A DNA stretch of 64,000 nt. Origin: Drosophila persimilis. Its lineage: Eukaryota; Arthropoda; Insecta; Diptera; Drosophilidae. Location of the stretch: positions 496,001 to 560,000 of the forward strand of contig NW_020825365.1 in the NCBI RefSeq assembly GCF_003286085.1. Reading direction: 5' to 3'. Both the position numbers and the translations under genes were made by a program. Each line of letters begins with the position of its first letter. The stretch's first letter is position 1. This document shows positions 36,600 through 48,825 of this stretch, in pieces. The notes beneath the pieces were generated by a model that searched no databases, was not told where the DNA came from, and was given only the letters and a program-made list of their open reading frames with translations.

Positions 36600-39500
36600 T
36601 TTTCAGAATTATGAAGAATTATCTATAATTGAAAGTATATTATAGCTTTCAAATATTTATTATAGCTCTTAAGGGAGCTCCCCTTTATTCTCCCTATCAT
36701 TAATATGTTGACATATAATCGAAAATTAGCTTATAGGGTCTCACTTGCAAAGTTTGAATTCCCGGAATCTATGTAATCGATATTACAAGTCATCGAAGGA
36801 TGAAACTTAAATTCAAATTCCAATGCGACGATTTACAGATTCTGTGTTTAAATTACTTTCGTACTCCTCCCCTTCGGAATAGTAAGCATTTCTACTGTCA
36901 CGTAGGCCAAACGGGAGGAAGAAAACGCAGAACTCGTGCGGCCAATAGATAAGTAAAAAAAGCCAGGCAAAAATACACAGCCCGGCCGGCGTTTCAGATT
37001 TGCCAAACTAATACCGTGCCAAACTTTAATTATCACTTTCATTATTACGCTAATTGTCGGCAGATAACAACCGCTGGTCGTTTTGTTTGCCAAAATTGCG
37101 AATTCTGGTTCGCATAGGCGAGTATGAGAGTGTGTTTGTGGGTCGCTGGCGCTGATTGCACTTATCACGATGAGATTAGAGCCAACCAACAAAAGCCGGT
37201 TGCTGCTGCTGACTTTTGAAGTCGAGACAGATCCATCATGTGACTGTGTGTACGGTGAGGGGTGAGTGAGTGATTGAGTAACTTTGTTGCTAAATGCAGG
37301 GAAACTATACTCGTAGATCGCCAGTTAGCACCTCCCATCCATATCCAGCGATCCCACCACATGTGCGGAAAGAGAGAGTGGAGATTGGGGCTTAGATTGT
37401 ATATAGATTGTTTCCGAGATGATTAGATTGTGGGAGTTTTGCAGTTTTTGCGAAAATCTATTATAACGTGGAGGAAACCACTGCGATAGCAGTTATCTGA
37501 GTGACTTATGGAGTGAATGAACGGTACACTCTACGCCAGCGGTGGGCGGGCTTTTATATTTATTTATTTATTTATATCCTTCTAGGCAGAGCGAAACTCG
37601 AGAAGAGCATCAACTACTTATAAAAAGTTCTAGTGCAACGGAAAAGTTAGTCATAATTTTGAATGGCCTATAGAAGAGGGTATACAACAAGCAAACACCT
37701 CAACCTGCAATGTAGAAATAATGTCAAAGTACATGTGTCATACTACACGAACTTTACATTTGACCCGAAAAGCAGGCAACACAACAATAATTTGAATTGA
37801 ACAGCCAGTCCAGTCCTTGTCAAACCCCCCCACCGAACGGATACTTACCGGATTTCATCGACAGCAAATGTTAAATACCACAAAGCGAACATTTTTATTA
37901 GCTGAAAATAGATGAAAATTGCAATTGGAGTGAAAACTCAGCTTGATGAATATGTATTCATTTGTATATATGTACGATTTTACTGCTAATTAATTGGGAT
38001 TGTTTCGGCTGTAAATAGCAAATTCCACAACATGCACTTGTTGGGCTGACACTGAATTGCTGCTGTTGCTGCTTCTGCTACTGCTTATAATGATGATGTT
38101 GAATGACCTCGAAATCGCAACAAATGACGTAGCCGATGAGTGTTGCAAAAAGTCAATCAACAGCAGCAGAGACAGTGGCAACAGTAGCAGCAGCAGCGGA
38201 GAGACAGCGCGCTTAAATTAATTCTCGAGACGCAGATAAAAGAGTATTTACAGAGGCACCAAAGAGCTCACGGAGCTCACAGCAAGACATGAGGGAAAAT
38301 ATGCCGGCATTATTCAAGGTTTATTTATAGAAAAAAGCCGGAACGGCTGCGAGAGTACCCCTACGATTGCAAATTGACTTGTTGAACCGCGCTGAACGCT
38401 CAAAATGCATTCGCAGAGCGCCGTGAATGGCGCATCTGCTGGGCAGGCAGCCAGGCATTGGACCGTCCATTTGGGGATCCGAATCCGATATCAATGCGTC
38501 TAAAGAGCACTATGAATCTGAATGGCGCCACACAAACGCGAAGCAAACGTCTAAATATAGGGCTTGCCACCATCTCATCGATCAATTATTGCGGATAAGA
38601 CCTGTAGGGATTTTGTTTACTCATCAGATTTATTCGTGCCGAATGTTTGGTCTGGAAAGTATGACAGCAGCAGCAATAGCAGCAGCGGTCTCTGTTTGTT
38701 TTCTTTCAAGGCATACGCGACGTATGAGCAATTTGAGAGTGACACACTAAGGCACACGCGCACACACACGGACAGTTATGTCACAGTCCGTGAGAGACGA
38801 GAGAGACACACCATATTTTTTGAGGAAGAAGGGGAGGGGGGAGTGGGGGTGTTAACGGAGGCCCCTTTTGGGTCCACTCACCTTTTGCGCCTGCCGGATG
38901 GGTGGATAAATGGAGGACTTGTAAAACAGTTGGAAAAATCGTCTCTAAGCTATGTTAACTGGGGGTTCGTCTGGGTTCCTTGGCTCGCATCAAAAGGAGT
39001 GGAGCTGTTTAGTTTAAATGCCACTTCAAAGACTGTTCCAACGCAGTGTAAATTTTTTTTGCTAATTTTATTAAAATTTCATTTAACTAAATTGCAAATG
39101 TTTCTTCTTGCGGCCTGGCCTCTTGCTGCTTGCTGTTCTGTTGAATGTTTCTTTAATTTTTTTTCGACTGTCGGGCTCTGCTCTGTGCAAAAATCAACTG
39201 TTCGACTCGCGGCGACGACGACTACGATGACTATGACTACGCCGGCGAAGAGAGAGAACATGGCCGGAGAGCTACAGAGAGATAGAGAGAAAGAGAGAGC
39301 ATGGCCGAGAGCGCCGACGCCAATGTTTCCACCGATTCCTAGCTGCATTTCGCGAAGCTTTTCTCTTGAGATTGCCCCCTTAAGCCCCTAAGCCCCCAAA
39401 CCCCCAGAAACAAAAGGTGCTATTTGCGTGCTACAGTACGAGTACTCTCGATATTGGTTCATTACTCATGCGATTACGTTATGGCCCGACTATGTGTATC

Positions 39501-42500
39501 AATAATGGAGTTAAGACTAAAACTGGACGAAAAGGCTGCATAAATCAATAAACGTAATATTTATTTATAGTTAACTTGGGCGAGACAATTGCACGGGTAT
39601 TATTACAGCTGACTGCAGGGCTGTTGGTTACGGATCCCGTCACCGGTTTGATCCCCTACCAGAACTATCTCATTTCCTAGTATTATCTGTCTGTTGACGC
39701 CTTTCGCCGGTTGTCTCTTGTCCAGATAAGACAGATAAGCCATTCGGAGACAGCGCTAGTCATTCATTTAACAGCACTATCTGATTGAAGACTCAACTAT
39801 CTTAATTCTTCCAGAGAATGACGCGTATCATAATTATCTAATTGCTGCAGTTTGTCAGCCACTGGGCCAGCCTCCGTTGCCATGTTGCATAACGTGCAAC
39901 CACTTACATAATCGGTCCTTGGACCGCGATAAAGCTGAAGGCGGCACCTACCAAAAACAAGGTCAAAAGTTCAAGGACTGAGAAAAGCTCTCGCCCACGA
40001 AGAGCAGCGCAGGCGGCGGAGCGAAAGCATCTGCGTCAAGCGGAAGTCCTCCAGGTCTATGTGTTTGTGGGTGCGGAAATGAACGCGACTGTGTGTATGT
40101 GTGTGAGTTGATGTTTTGGTTGTGTAACAGAAGCTAAAGGAATTGCTACCTTCCTAACAGCATTCGAAATGAATTATTATATTTGCATTTTAATTTTGTT
40201 TAACTTTTTTTTTATTGATTTTTTAAGTGAATGCATTTTGCTTGCTACGTAATTGGTTTATAATTTGTTGCTGTCTTAATGTTAATGATATATTTGCATA
40301 TGCCACAAAAACTGTTGCTAGCCATTTTTTGTTTTTGTTTTTTAAGCTTTAATAAAATCTTTTTCAGAAATCATACATGGCAAATCAGTTTTCAAATAAA
40401 ATGTTTTTACCCGTTTATTTAAAGCCGATCTATGTGCATATTTTTATTGGTTTTTGTGTGAGTATTTGTTAAATTTTAATGTAATTTAACATTGGTTTCC
40501 ATTTCTCTGGATAAAACAGATTTAATATAATTAAACGAATTCGTTTTACTCTGCACGCTGGCTGCCTCTGCTTTACAATCGTCTTCCTGCTAAGCCTAAC
40601 TATCGTACTACTCGATCGGTGTCGATCTGCTAAATATTATATCATCGGGCCTCATTCCTAACGGTCCTTCTTATCAACATCATTATCTTCATCGTCGTTT
40701 TCTTGTTGTTCTTAACTCTCTTTTTGTTTTTATTTTGTTTGGAAAAGTTGTTAACATTCTTTTGTTGGTCGCACATGTTTCGCATTGGCTTTTTCTTGTT
40801 CTTTTGTTGTTGTTATAATTGTTCTTGTTTTTGTCTGTTGTTGTTGTTGTTGAAATAGTTGTTGTTTTTAGTGTTTGTGTGTTCTTCTTGTTTGCCTTCT
40901 TGTTTTTATCACAGCTTTCTTCACTTTTGCTCTCATAACTTTTAAGCATAACTTGCATATATGTACATTTATAAATCTTGTTGTTAATGCACGGCTGTTT
41001 TTTAATCGTCTTTCTTTTCTTATATCATTCCACCCCCCTTGAACACCCACTCCCTCAGCATCGTAAGTGTAAGTGGTGTTTTCATGCTCCTTCTGTATAT
41101 AAGTTCACATCGGGGGGCTACGTCTTATATACTCATTTCATATACATATATAACATGCTTGCGCTTTCTTCTCGTTGGTGTTTTTCTCTCTCTTTCTCTT
41201 TCATTCTGCTGTCAACACTTATCTTAGACATTGATGTTACTGCAATTGTTGATTGCTGTTTGCTGCATTTTTGTTGCTGCTGGCTAACATATAAATTGCA
41301 TTTGCTTTGTGGTGTACAATGATTTACATTTGTGGAATGATTTACAAAAATTGGTTTTCTTCTCTCCTCTCGAATTAAAATTTAAATACAATAAATGGCA
41401 TATAAAATATATATATATATTTTTGTTGTTGCAGTAAGTATACAAAAAGAACGTTACGTTACGCACAGCATGTACTCGTACAGCAGCGTTGTTGGAAGTG
41501 ACTCTAGTGTAACACAAAATTATAATACTCTTCATACTTTACGTTGATTGTAACTGAATAAATCCATTGATTGACGCACCGACCGAACGGCCGAACGACC
41601 GACCGAATGACTGACCGGCAATAAAGACTGAGAGATTGAGTGGCTCGATCATTCACTAACTGGTCCCCTCATTCGGTTCGATTCGATTCGGCTCGGTTCG
41701 GTTAACTACATTCAATTGTGTGCTGGATGGCACTCTGGATGTTAGTTCTTTTCGGAAGCAGCATGACACTTTTATCACATTTGGTTGTTGTTTTTGTTGG
41801 TGTTGGTTGTCGCTTGGTTGTTGCGGTGTTGGTACTAGACTTAAATTAACTACAGTTGTTGTTTAGCATACATACATGCATAGATTGCTTGGTTTTCCCT
41901 TCCCTGTGATTTACACCTCGATTTACAAATTAATATTTGCTATTGCAATCCATAACAAAAACGATTACATGCATAGGTTTACAGATACAGATACATACAT
42001 ACAATATAGATGGTCGATTGGATAGTTTGTAAGAGTTGTCTTTGAGATCGCATTTGATTTTTTTCGGCATGTCCAAGAACTCGCTGCTGTGGTGCTGTCT
42101 CTCCCCTGCGTTGCGTTGCGTTGCTCCAACAAACATAGCCAACGCACATTTTGTCGTTCAGTCTTCTGTTTCAATAGATTTTGTTTTGTTTAGATTGTTA
42201 AATTTGAGCAAGTGCTTGTGTCTGTTGTTCTTGTTGTTTTTCTCTAAATGCTCAACATGATCTTCAGGTACCATTGTTGTTGTCGTTGTGGTTGTACTTG
42301 TTGTTCGGTGAGCAACATTGGGAGCAGCAGCAGCTGCAGCAGCATCTATCGCCTTGAGCTTTGGACAATACGCTGCTGTTTTGTGCAAACATAGGTAAAA
42401 TATAGTAGTACATATAGTTGTATAAATTAATGCCTGTGCTACAAAATACTTAAAAGTTGGTTTTGGGTTTTACATTTGCCATTTCTATTGCCACTGCCAT

Positions 42501-43640
42501 TGCCATTGCCATTGCCATATTGCTATTGCTTTTGCCTCCGGCCGTGACCTCGCATGAACAACACACGGCAGCATCGTTTAGCCTTTAGATATTTGGCTAT
42601 TACAATATTTATATATACTATATATACGTGAGTGTTTCTCTGTGAGTGTGTGTGTCTGTCTGTGTGTGTGTGTATATTGCATTCGTTTACAATTTTTCTG
42701 TCCTTTTTTTTGCTGTCATAATATCACTTTAAACTAGACAAATGGCGGCGCTTAGCGAACGAGGATCGTACTCTCGTTGTTGTTACATTTGTGGTTGCCT
42801 TTGTCGTGTCGTGTTCTTTGTCATCCAGTTTATCACAATTGAGCGCCGTGTTCACATTTACATATTCACATTATTACAGAGGTTAACAATTTGTGCCAAT
42901 TGCGTTTTGAGCAAACAATTTGACATTGGTCGTACTTTTGGGTTGGTTTTACAAACAGTTCGGTTTGCAACACTTTCGTATTTCCTTCTTTACATCTTTA
43001 AACTTAGCTAACTAGACAATCAATTCGCTTAACAATTGCTTGGTGTTTGTTGTGTTGTGGTGTCGTCTGATGCTCACACTGGATCGCGCTAGCTTTTGCT
43101 CGCTCGCTCTTTGTCGTGTTCGTATTCGCATTCGCATTTTTTTTTTGCTTTTTCTTTGAATCACAGTTCTTGTTGCTTATAAAATGATGTTTTTTCTAGC
43201 AGTTTTTAACAAACACATTCTGCCCATCTGCTTTACATAAATTACATTGATTTGTGGCGTGCTCAAGTCTTTGCTCCTAACATTCTCTAGCTCCCAGCTC
43301 TCGCTTTCTGGCAAACAAAACATGATTATACAAATTTTAAACTTAAATTTTTAACTTCTATAAAATGCTTGCCAATCGAATCAATTTTCAGTTTACGTTT
43401 TCACATTTTTCATAACATAGGATACACGCATCGCATCTACATATATGCGGAATCAGTTTAGTCTTCGCTTTTGTCATCTCTAGGTTTTTTGTTTTATCTA
43501 CGTAATTAGAAGTTTCATAATGTTTAAGATAGTTTCTACGCTCTCGAGATGATCACGGGTTATGTCGGTCGGTTGTTTCTTGAATTTACTTTATGACTTT
43601 GCTTTAATTTTTGGTTATTTTTACTTGAGGTTTCCGCTGC
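36600..43640. other. Non-coding, gene-poor stretch
   Basis: No gene was recognised. A strong minus-strand donor, AAATCCG|GTAAGTATCC, lies at 37849/37848, preceded by ATG AAA TCC, with TATAAATA at 38329-38322. This could be the first exon of a minus-strand gene, but its phase does not fit the exon at 35081. An open frame of 275 codons without an early ATG spans 38564-39391 (+). From about 40,140 to 43,640 the plus strand is markedly T-rich with TTG runs, so the minus strand is CAA- and A-rich; it may include UTR. Confidence 0.4.
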
Positions 43641-43653
43641 ATCCACCCACTTA

Positions 43654-45535
43654 CTAGCCGAGATCCTGGCGCAACATCTCGTATACGAACTGATCGCGTA
43701 CTTCATAGTCCACGGGTCCATAGGACAGCGATGGAGGAAGTTTATCTATTCTGATGGGTGCCCACTGTTGTCCCAGGAGGGAGCAGATTTCCTAAGAGAG
43801 AACACACATAGATCATGCCATATATGGGAGCAGAGCATCATTGGGGACTCACCTCTTTATAGGCATTCAGGGGAGCCATGGACCAGTCAATCATGGAAAC
43901 CTCCAAACGCTTCAGCTTGCGACCTCGCAAACGGGCAATGCCCACCAAATTGTGCGGATCCATCAGATAGCCATGGACTACAATTTCCTCCAGATGCATG
44001 CAACGCCAGGCCATCATTACGAAGGGGTCCTGGCGCAGAAAGTTGTGACGGGCGTAGTCCAAGCGATTGTTATGCTTATACGCTGAGTCCATATAGTAAA
44101 TGCTCCGCAGCGTGTCCTTATTGTTCAGCGACATCCAGTCCAGGGCCTCAGAATTCATGAACTCACAGAAGAGTAGCCGCACATGGGTCACTGGCATGTG
44201 GCGACGCAGGACACGAGTCTGCAGCAGCTCAATGGCCTCGTAGGCGTACACCAACGTCAGCACTAGATCAATGTTTGTGAAATGCCTGGCAAAGTTGGCC
44301 CAGGCATACTCCGACACACTGGCCTGCTCCTCGCTGTCCAGTCCATGGACTACGATGATAAATTTTCGGAGTGGCAGCACCTGGATGGTGTGCAGCAGGT
44401 CATCGGTCAGCGTATCGTAGTCCAACGACAGCACCTGAAGGTTGGCGCACTTCTGCAGAAGCGTTATGTCCAACGAGAGTATTGGATAGTGACTAGGATC
44501 GTATTTAAGGCTGGCCAGTGTCAGCTGCTCCAGCTCCTGTGGTTTGCCACAGGACCTAAGCAAGTCCTGACCGTAGTAGGTAAGAGCTTCAATGGCACCT
44601 AGATCCAGCAGATGACAGGGCTTACTTTTGCGATTAAGAAACAACTTTAAAGGTTCCACAAAGCATCTGCGGAGGTGGAAAAGTTCTATACTTGATAAGC
44701 AGCCTTATTGCATTGTCTGGCGTAATACTTACTGTTCTATGGCCACAAAGTGATCGCTGTTCATGTTTCCAACGGCAACAAGACCTACATTGTGGGTTTG
44801 GAAACGCAGCGCTTGGATGTTCTCACAACGAGCCACTCTAAAGAATGGAACAGAGATTACTTTGGTCATAGTTCGATATGTATTCGAAGTACGTACTTGT
44901 AAAGAAGTCGTCGCATTTTCTGAATCTGAAATGCATTGTGAAAGTCAAAGACAATCACCAGCTTTCTGACCAGATGGGCCATACTGCGGTGGAAGAAGGT
45001 TAACTGATCATCGCGCGCCACATCGATTTGAAAGCGAAAGTTTCTAAAGTATCTGTGCGGTTGGAAGACAAAGATTACTAGTTTATTCAATAAAAAAAAT
45101 ATTGGAAATTAAACTAATTTAAGAAAAACAAAAAACTAGAGTCGTTGCATCGTTTCCAAAAGGAGGGGAGGTGTCTTTGAAACGTCACCTACAACTCAAG
45201 GGTCATTGACTGCCTACCCCCATACTCTTGGGCGTTTTTGTATTGAATAAACTCATTTATATAAAATGTATATGATACCATATACAATGAAATACAATAT
45301 GGAAATAATGTATAATTTATGTGCAAAATGTAAATGTTTCAGCCAGCCACATATACACACACACACACACATACACAGCTGCATGAACTTACCGTTTTTG
45401 AAACAGGCACTGTCTCCAGGCGTAGCAAACACTTGCTGCCGACCGTCTGTCCTCGGGCTCCAGATAGTCGAAAATCTGAGTTAATGCCACTGTTGGTATT
45501 GTTTGCCATGGTGGGTGGCTTTGGCATAAATTCAT
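43654..45535 (-). CDS. CG4911: F-box protein with leucine-rich C-terminal region, 5 exons
   Basis: F-box proteins bring substrates to SCF ubiquitin ligases through Skp1. Exons on the minus strand are 45535-45393, 45052-44897, 44837-44733, 44666-43853 and 43791-43654, all with GT-AG borders and matching phases; total 451 residues. The F-box lies at about residues 12-48: IPTVALTQIFDYLEPEDRRS followed by AASVCYAWRQCLF. The remainder is a repeat-like leucine-rich region (LTLASLKYDPSHYPILSLDI, CANLQVLSLDYDTL, CMHLEEIVVHGYL). The first exon is read from ATG 45535; a second frame from 45526 is also open but lacks the F-box. The name is by recalled synteny next to Argk and Tequila. Confidence 0.88.
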
Positions 45536-45804
45536 TACTTGTTGTTAATGTTTATTGCGTTTTAAACAATGAAAAATTGCAAGAGTGCAGCTAGGGCTGC
45601 AGAAAATCAGGGCTGGCAAAATCAATCGTATACATAACCCACTTAACCCCCTCTATTTAAACAGGCGAACATTCCTATCATTCCTCGTTACTTACATCAA
45701 AAAACCACAATATCTTTCATCTGAGCTGCGCTAAAATTCTTCAAGTTTTATAATATTTGAATACCAACTAGTCAACAATGGGTTAATTGTTCTCTGTTCA
45801 ATAT

Positions 45805-46035
45805 TCCAATGAATATAACTAGCTAGCTAGGACCCTCAACATCGAAAACGTAACTGATGAATCAATTTTCTTCAATACTGAATAATTTAAAGGTCTCTTT
45901 TTTATTGGATGGTGTCTAAAATTTGTTTAAACAAAAAAGGGCAATATTATTGTACATGGTAACTACACGGTAACTACATGGTTGGTACATACATATGAAC
46001 CAATATCTACTAAGAAATGATTCTTGGTGTGACGA
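45805..46035. repeat. Diverged copy of the 184-bp repeat family
   Basis: Begins GAATATAACTAGCTAGCTAGG, contains TTTTATTGGATGGTGTCTAAAA and a GTTTAAACAAAAAAGGG segment, and ends TTGGTGTGACGA, matching in order the 36213-36580 units. A short opposite-strand match (AAACCTTGTTTTAGACAAAAT) lies at about 46403. Confidence 0.5.
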
Positions 46036-46316
46036 CCATTTTTTACGATTTTCATTAATTCCAATGTTACATCAACAATGTTTTTACGTAACCACTTGTT
46101 TACCGTTGGCAACATCCAATGGATGTGTGTGGACCATATGTATACCGGAAAAAGTTATTATAGAAATATATAGAGAAAATGTTTGTCATCTGACTCTTAG
46201 GAATGTAGAAACTAGTCAGTCTCTGTTTTAAAGTTTATGTATTTCCCCCAGAGACCAAGGAAAGCTCGTTATTAATTTCGTTTCAAATCAAATAGGTGTC
46301 AAACCATCGAGTGCAC

Positions 46317-46333
46317 TATCGATAGTATCGATA
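46317..46333. promoter_or_regulatory. Paired DRE sites between the F-box gene and COX18
   Basis: Two exact TATCGATA motifs at 46317-46324 and 46326-46333, one base apart. TATCGATA is the binding site of DREF. Further copies or near copies are at about 46473, 46837-46844 and 46892. Confidence 0.75.
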
Positions 46334-46802
46334 ACAGAACTTGAATCGGGTAAGGACCTCTTTTACCCGGCTGTCCCGGTGTTGCGGGCAACATTTACTT
46401 TTAAACCTTGTTTTAGACAAAATACAATACTTACAAGCAATTTAAAGTTGTTAAAAATTTAGAAAATGTATTCATCGATAAGTCCGTTTTCCGTATGACG
46501 ACGCACCCAGTTTTGCCACACAAACTATCGCCTTTTGTTGTTGCTTTGTTTCTGTGTTCACGAAACAAGGAGGGAAAGAGGAAGAAGACAAGAAGAGTGG
46601 AGTGGAGCACAGCGAAAGTATAAAAATGCCTGCTGGAGGTGTTTGCTGATCGCGTACCTATCTGAAAAGGCTGTTGTCATACGCAGCAGCGCATTCTATG
46701 TGGTTTATTGCATTGTATTATATTAAGCATTGCAATTGATTGCACTGCAATTAATTATGTTATTAGTTGCACTTTTCCGCAAACTTTTTTTGGTTGTTCT
46801 TC

Positions 46803-46814
46803 GTCAGTATATTT
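46803..46814 (+). promoter_or_regulatory. Core-promoter Motif 6 for COX18
   Basis: GTCAGTATATTT matches the fly Motif 6 consensus KTYRGTATWTTT exactly; a one-mismatch copy follows at about 46815. A DRE follows at 46837-46844. Confidence 0.6.
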
Positions 46815-47050
46815 GCGGTATTTTTAAAATATGTTTTATCGATAAGAGGTAGCAAAATTTTTATTTTGAAATCGGTAAAATGGAAAAAGTTGAATCGATA
46901 AAAAATTTTAAAATTTTTGAAAATTTTACATTTTGCTTTGTACTTTGTCCTTACTTACTCATACATACACATATGAGCTTGAGCAAAACAAACGGAATAA
47001 GTTTGTTTACGTTTGAAGAAAGAATGGAAAAGAAAAGGAAAAAATGCTAA

Positions 47051-47061
47051 TGGTCACACTA
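47051..47061 (+). promoter_or_regulatory. Core-promoter Motif 1 (M1BP site) for COX18
   Basis: TGGTCACACTA matches YGGTCACACTR exactly and lies 67 bp before the COX18 start codon. The DRE, Motif 6 and Motif 1 set marks a broad housekeeping promoter. Confidence 0.75.
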
Positions 47062-47127
47062 ATCTGATCAGCTGGAATGTTAGGTGAAACAACTTTCGGT
47101 TGAGCAAGATTTGTTTTTAATTTTTAA

Positions 47128-48235
47128 ATGACAACGTTGCTGCTGCTGCGTGCCTGCCGACGGCCAAACATTGCGGCCACCTACACCAATGGCTACTTAC
47201 GGGCAAGCACACCAAACGGCACGCCCGATCGTCGCCTGGCATCAACAGAAGCGGCGGCGGCAAGTGTGCAACTCGCCAATTCTGGCGATCTAGTGGGATT
47301 TTGGCAGACTCTATCAAATAGCACTCCAGTTGCCTATATGCAGGATGCACTTATCCAGATCCACGACTACAGTAACCTGCCCTGGTGGTCCTCCATTGTG
47401 CTGTCCACGTTCCTGTTTCGAGGTGTCATCACGTTGCCGCTGACGATTTACCAGCAAAAAATTACTGCACGCATAGAGCGGATAGCCTTGGAAATGCCAG
47501 CTCTAGTGGAGGAGCTAAAGCGTGAGGCGGCGATGGCTAGGCAGAAGTTCAAGTGGAGTGACAAGGAAACGTCAATCGTCTACAGGCGTTCGGTTTGCAT
47601 AAGAGAGACAATTTCATTAAGCAATTGCTAATTCCCCTTCCTTTCAGATCAAGAAGCAATGGCAAAACCTGATAGTGCGCGACAACTGCCATCCAATGAA
47701 GACAATCATCGTGCTGTGGGGTCAGATTCCTCTGTGGATTTTCCAGTCCGTCGCCCTTCGCAATTTGGTTTACATGCTGCCGGATCCGACCACATTACAA
47801 GCCCAGATTACCGCCACAGAAATGACAATTGGCGGATTTGGCTGGATACCAAACCTCACTGTGGTGGACAGTTCCTATATACTGCCTGTGACCCTAGGCC
47901 TCCTCAATCTGGGCATCATAGAGCTCCAAGCCATGACGAGAACACGGCCGCCCACACGTCTGCAGAACATTGCCAATCATGTGTTTCGCGGACTGAGCGT
48001 CGTTATGGTACCAGTGGCCTGCACCGTGCCCTCGGCTCTCTGTGTGTACTGGGTGGCCTCCAGCACCTTTGGTCTGGCCCAAAATATGTTGCTTCTCTCC
48101 CCTGAAGTGCGACGGGCAGTGGGAATACCCAAAACCCAAACGGAACTGAGCCAACCGTACGACCAGATCTGGCTAAAGATACAGCAAAAAGTGAAGCTCG
48201 CTCCGCCGCCTGCAGATAAGCCGACAACCAAGTGA
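47128..48235 (+). CDS. COX18: COX18, mitochondrial inner-membrane insertase (Oxa1/YidC family), 2 exons
   Basis: Helps insert and translocate the C-terminal part of cytochrome oxidase subunit 2 during complex IV assembly. Exons 47128-47592 and 47648-48235 give 350 residues. The N-terminus (MTTLLLLRACRRPNIAATYT) is a likely mitochondrial presequence. The YidC-type domain follows, with LPWWSSIVLSTFLFRGVITL, then the matrix segment ending LIVRDNCHPMKT, PLWIFQSVALRNL, ILPVTLGLLNLGIIEL and VPSALCVYWVASSTFGLAQN. The VRDNCHP, WIF..ALRN and C-terminal RIP/GIP-type elements match COX18 better than OXA1L. The only intron is 55 bp with a weak donor, TCG|GTTTGC, forced by the reading frames on both sides. 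Confidence 0.88.
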
Positions 48236-48825
48236 TCCAATCCCCATAGAACCATAGCCATAGTCATCTATCTAGTCTAAATTAGGTGAGACTTAAGTTG
48301 TTTGTTAAATGCGTTGAACGTTGTGTAAATATAAGCAGAGCAGCCATAAAATGCATCAAGAGTACACGCGTCTATGCGCCATTGTAGATCATCATCATCA
48401 TCACATCGTGGATGTGATCCATCCATCATCTAATTCATTATCAGTAGTTTCAGAACAGAACAGAAATATGTGAGGGAAAAACCATCAAAAAAATAATACA
48501 AACAAAATGCAGCGATAAGACAGTAAAAAAAAGGTCTTGAGATTACTAAAACAGATAATTCCAGACTCAATTGGCTCTGGCGACGAGAGCCTCATCAGCA
48601 TATATCAGCGAGCAGGGAGCAGAGATAGAGAATCCCTCTTTCCAATAGAATTGAAATGCGAGCGCTGAGTCAGTCGAGGCTGAGACTTGAGCGGGACTAC
48701 AAGTTAAAACAGAAATTCGATCGCGTCTCGGGCAAAATCTTTGAACAGTTGCTATCAGTATCTGTAGATTAAAAGAATATACATATATAAATATTCAAAA
48801 AAACATAATTATCGTCCAAGGAAAC
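48236..48825. other. COX18 3' end and Tequila upstream region
   Basis: No coding exon. An initiator match, TCAGTC, lies at 48670-48675, and a TATATAAATA stretch at about 48783 is too close to the Tequila ATG to be an easy TATA box. Neither is proven as the Tequila start site. Confidence 0.4.

Noticed and set aside
40689-40958. Lys/Asn/Thr-rich frame on the minus strand
   Set aside because: Explained by CAA/AAC simple repeats in the strand-biased block.
45339-45527. Frame starting MPKPPTMANNTNS in the first F-box exon
   Set aside because: The adjacent frame from ATG 45535 encodes the F-box and joins exon 2 in phase; this one does not.
47128-48235. Identification as OXA1L
   Set aside because: Length and the LPWWSS, VRDNCHP and C-terminal motifs match COX18 better than OXA1L.
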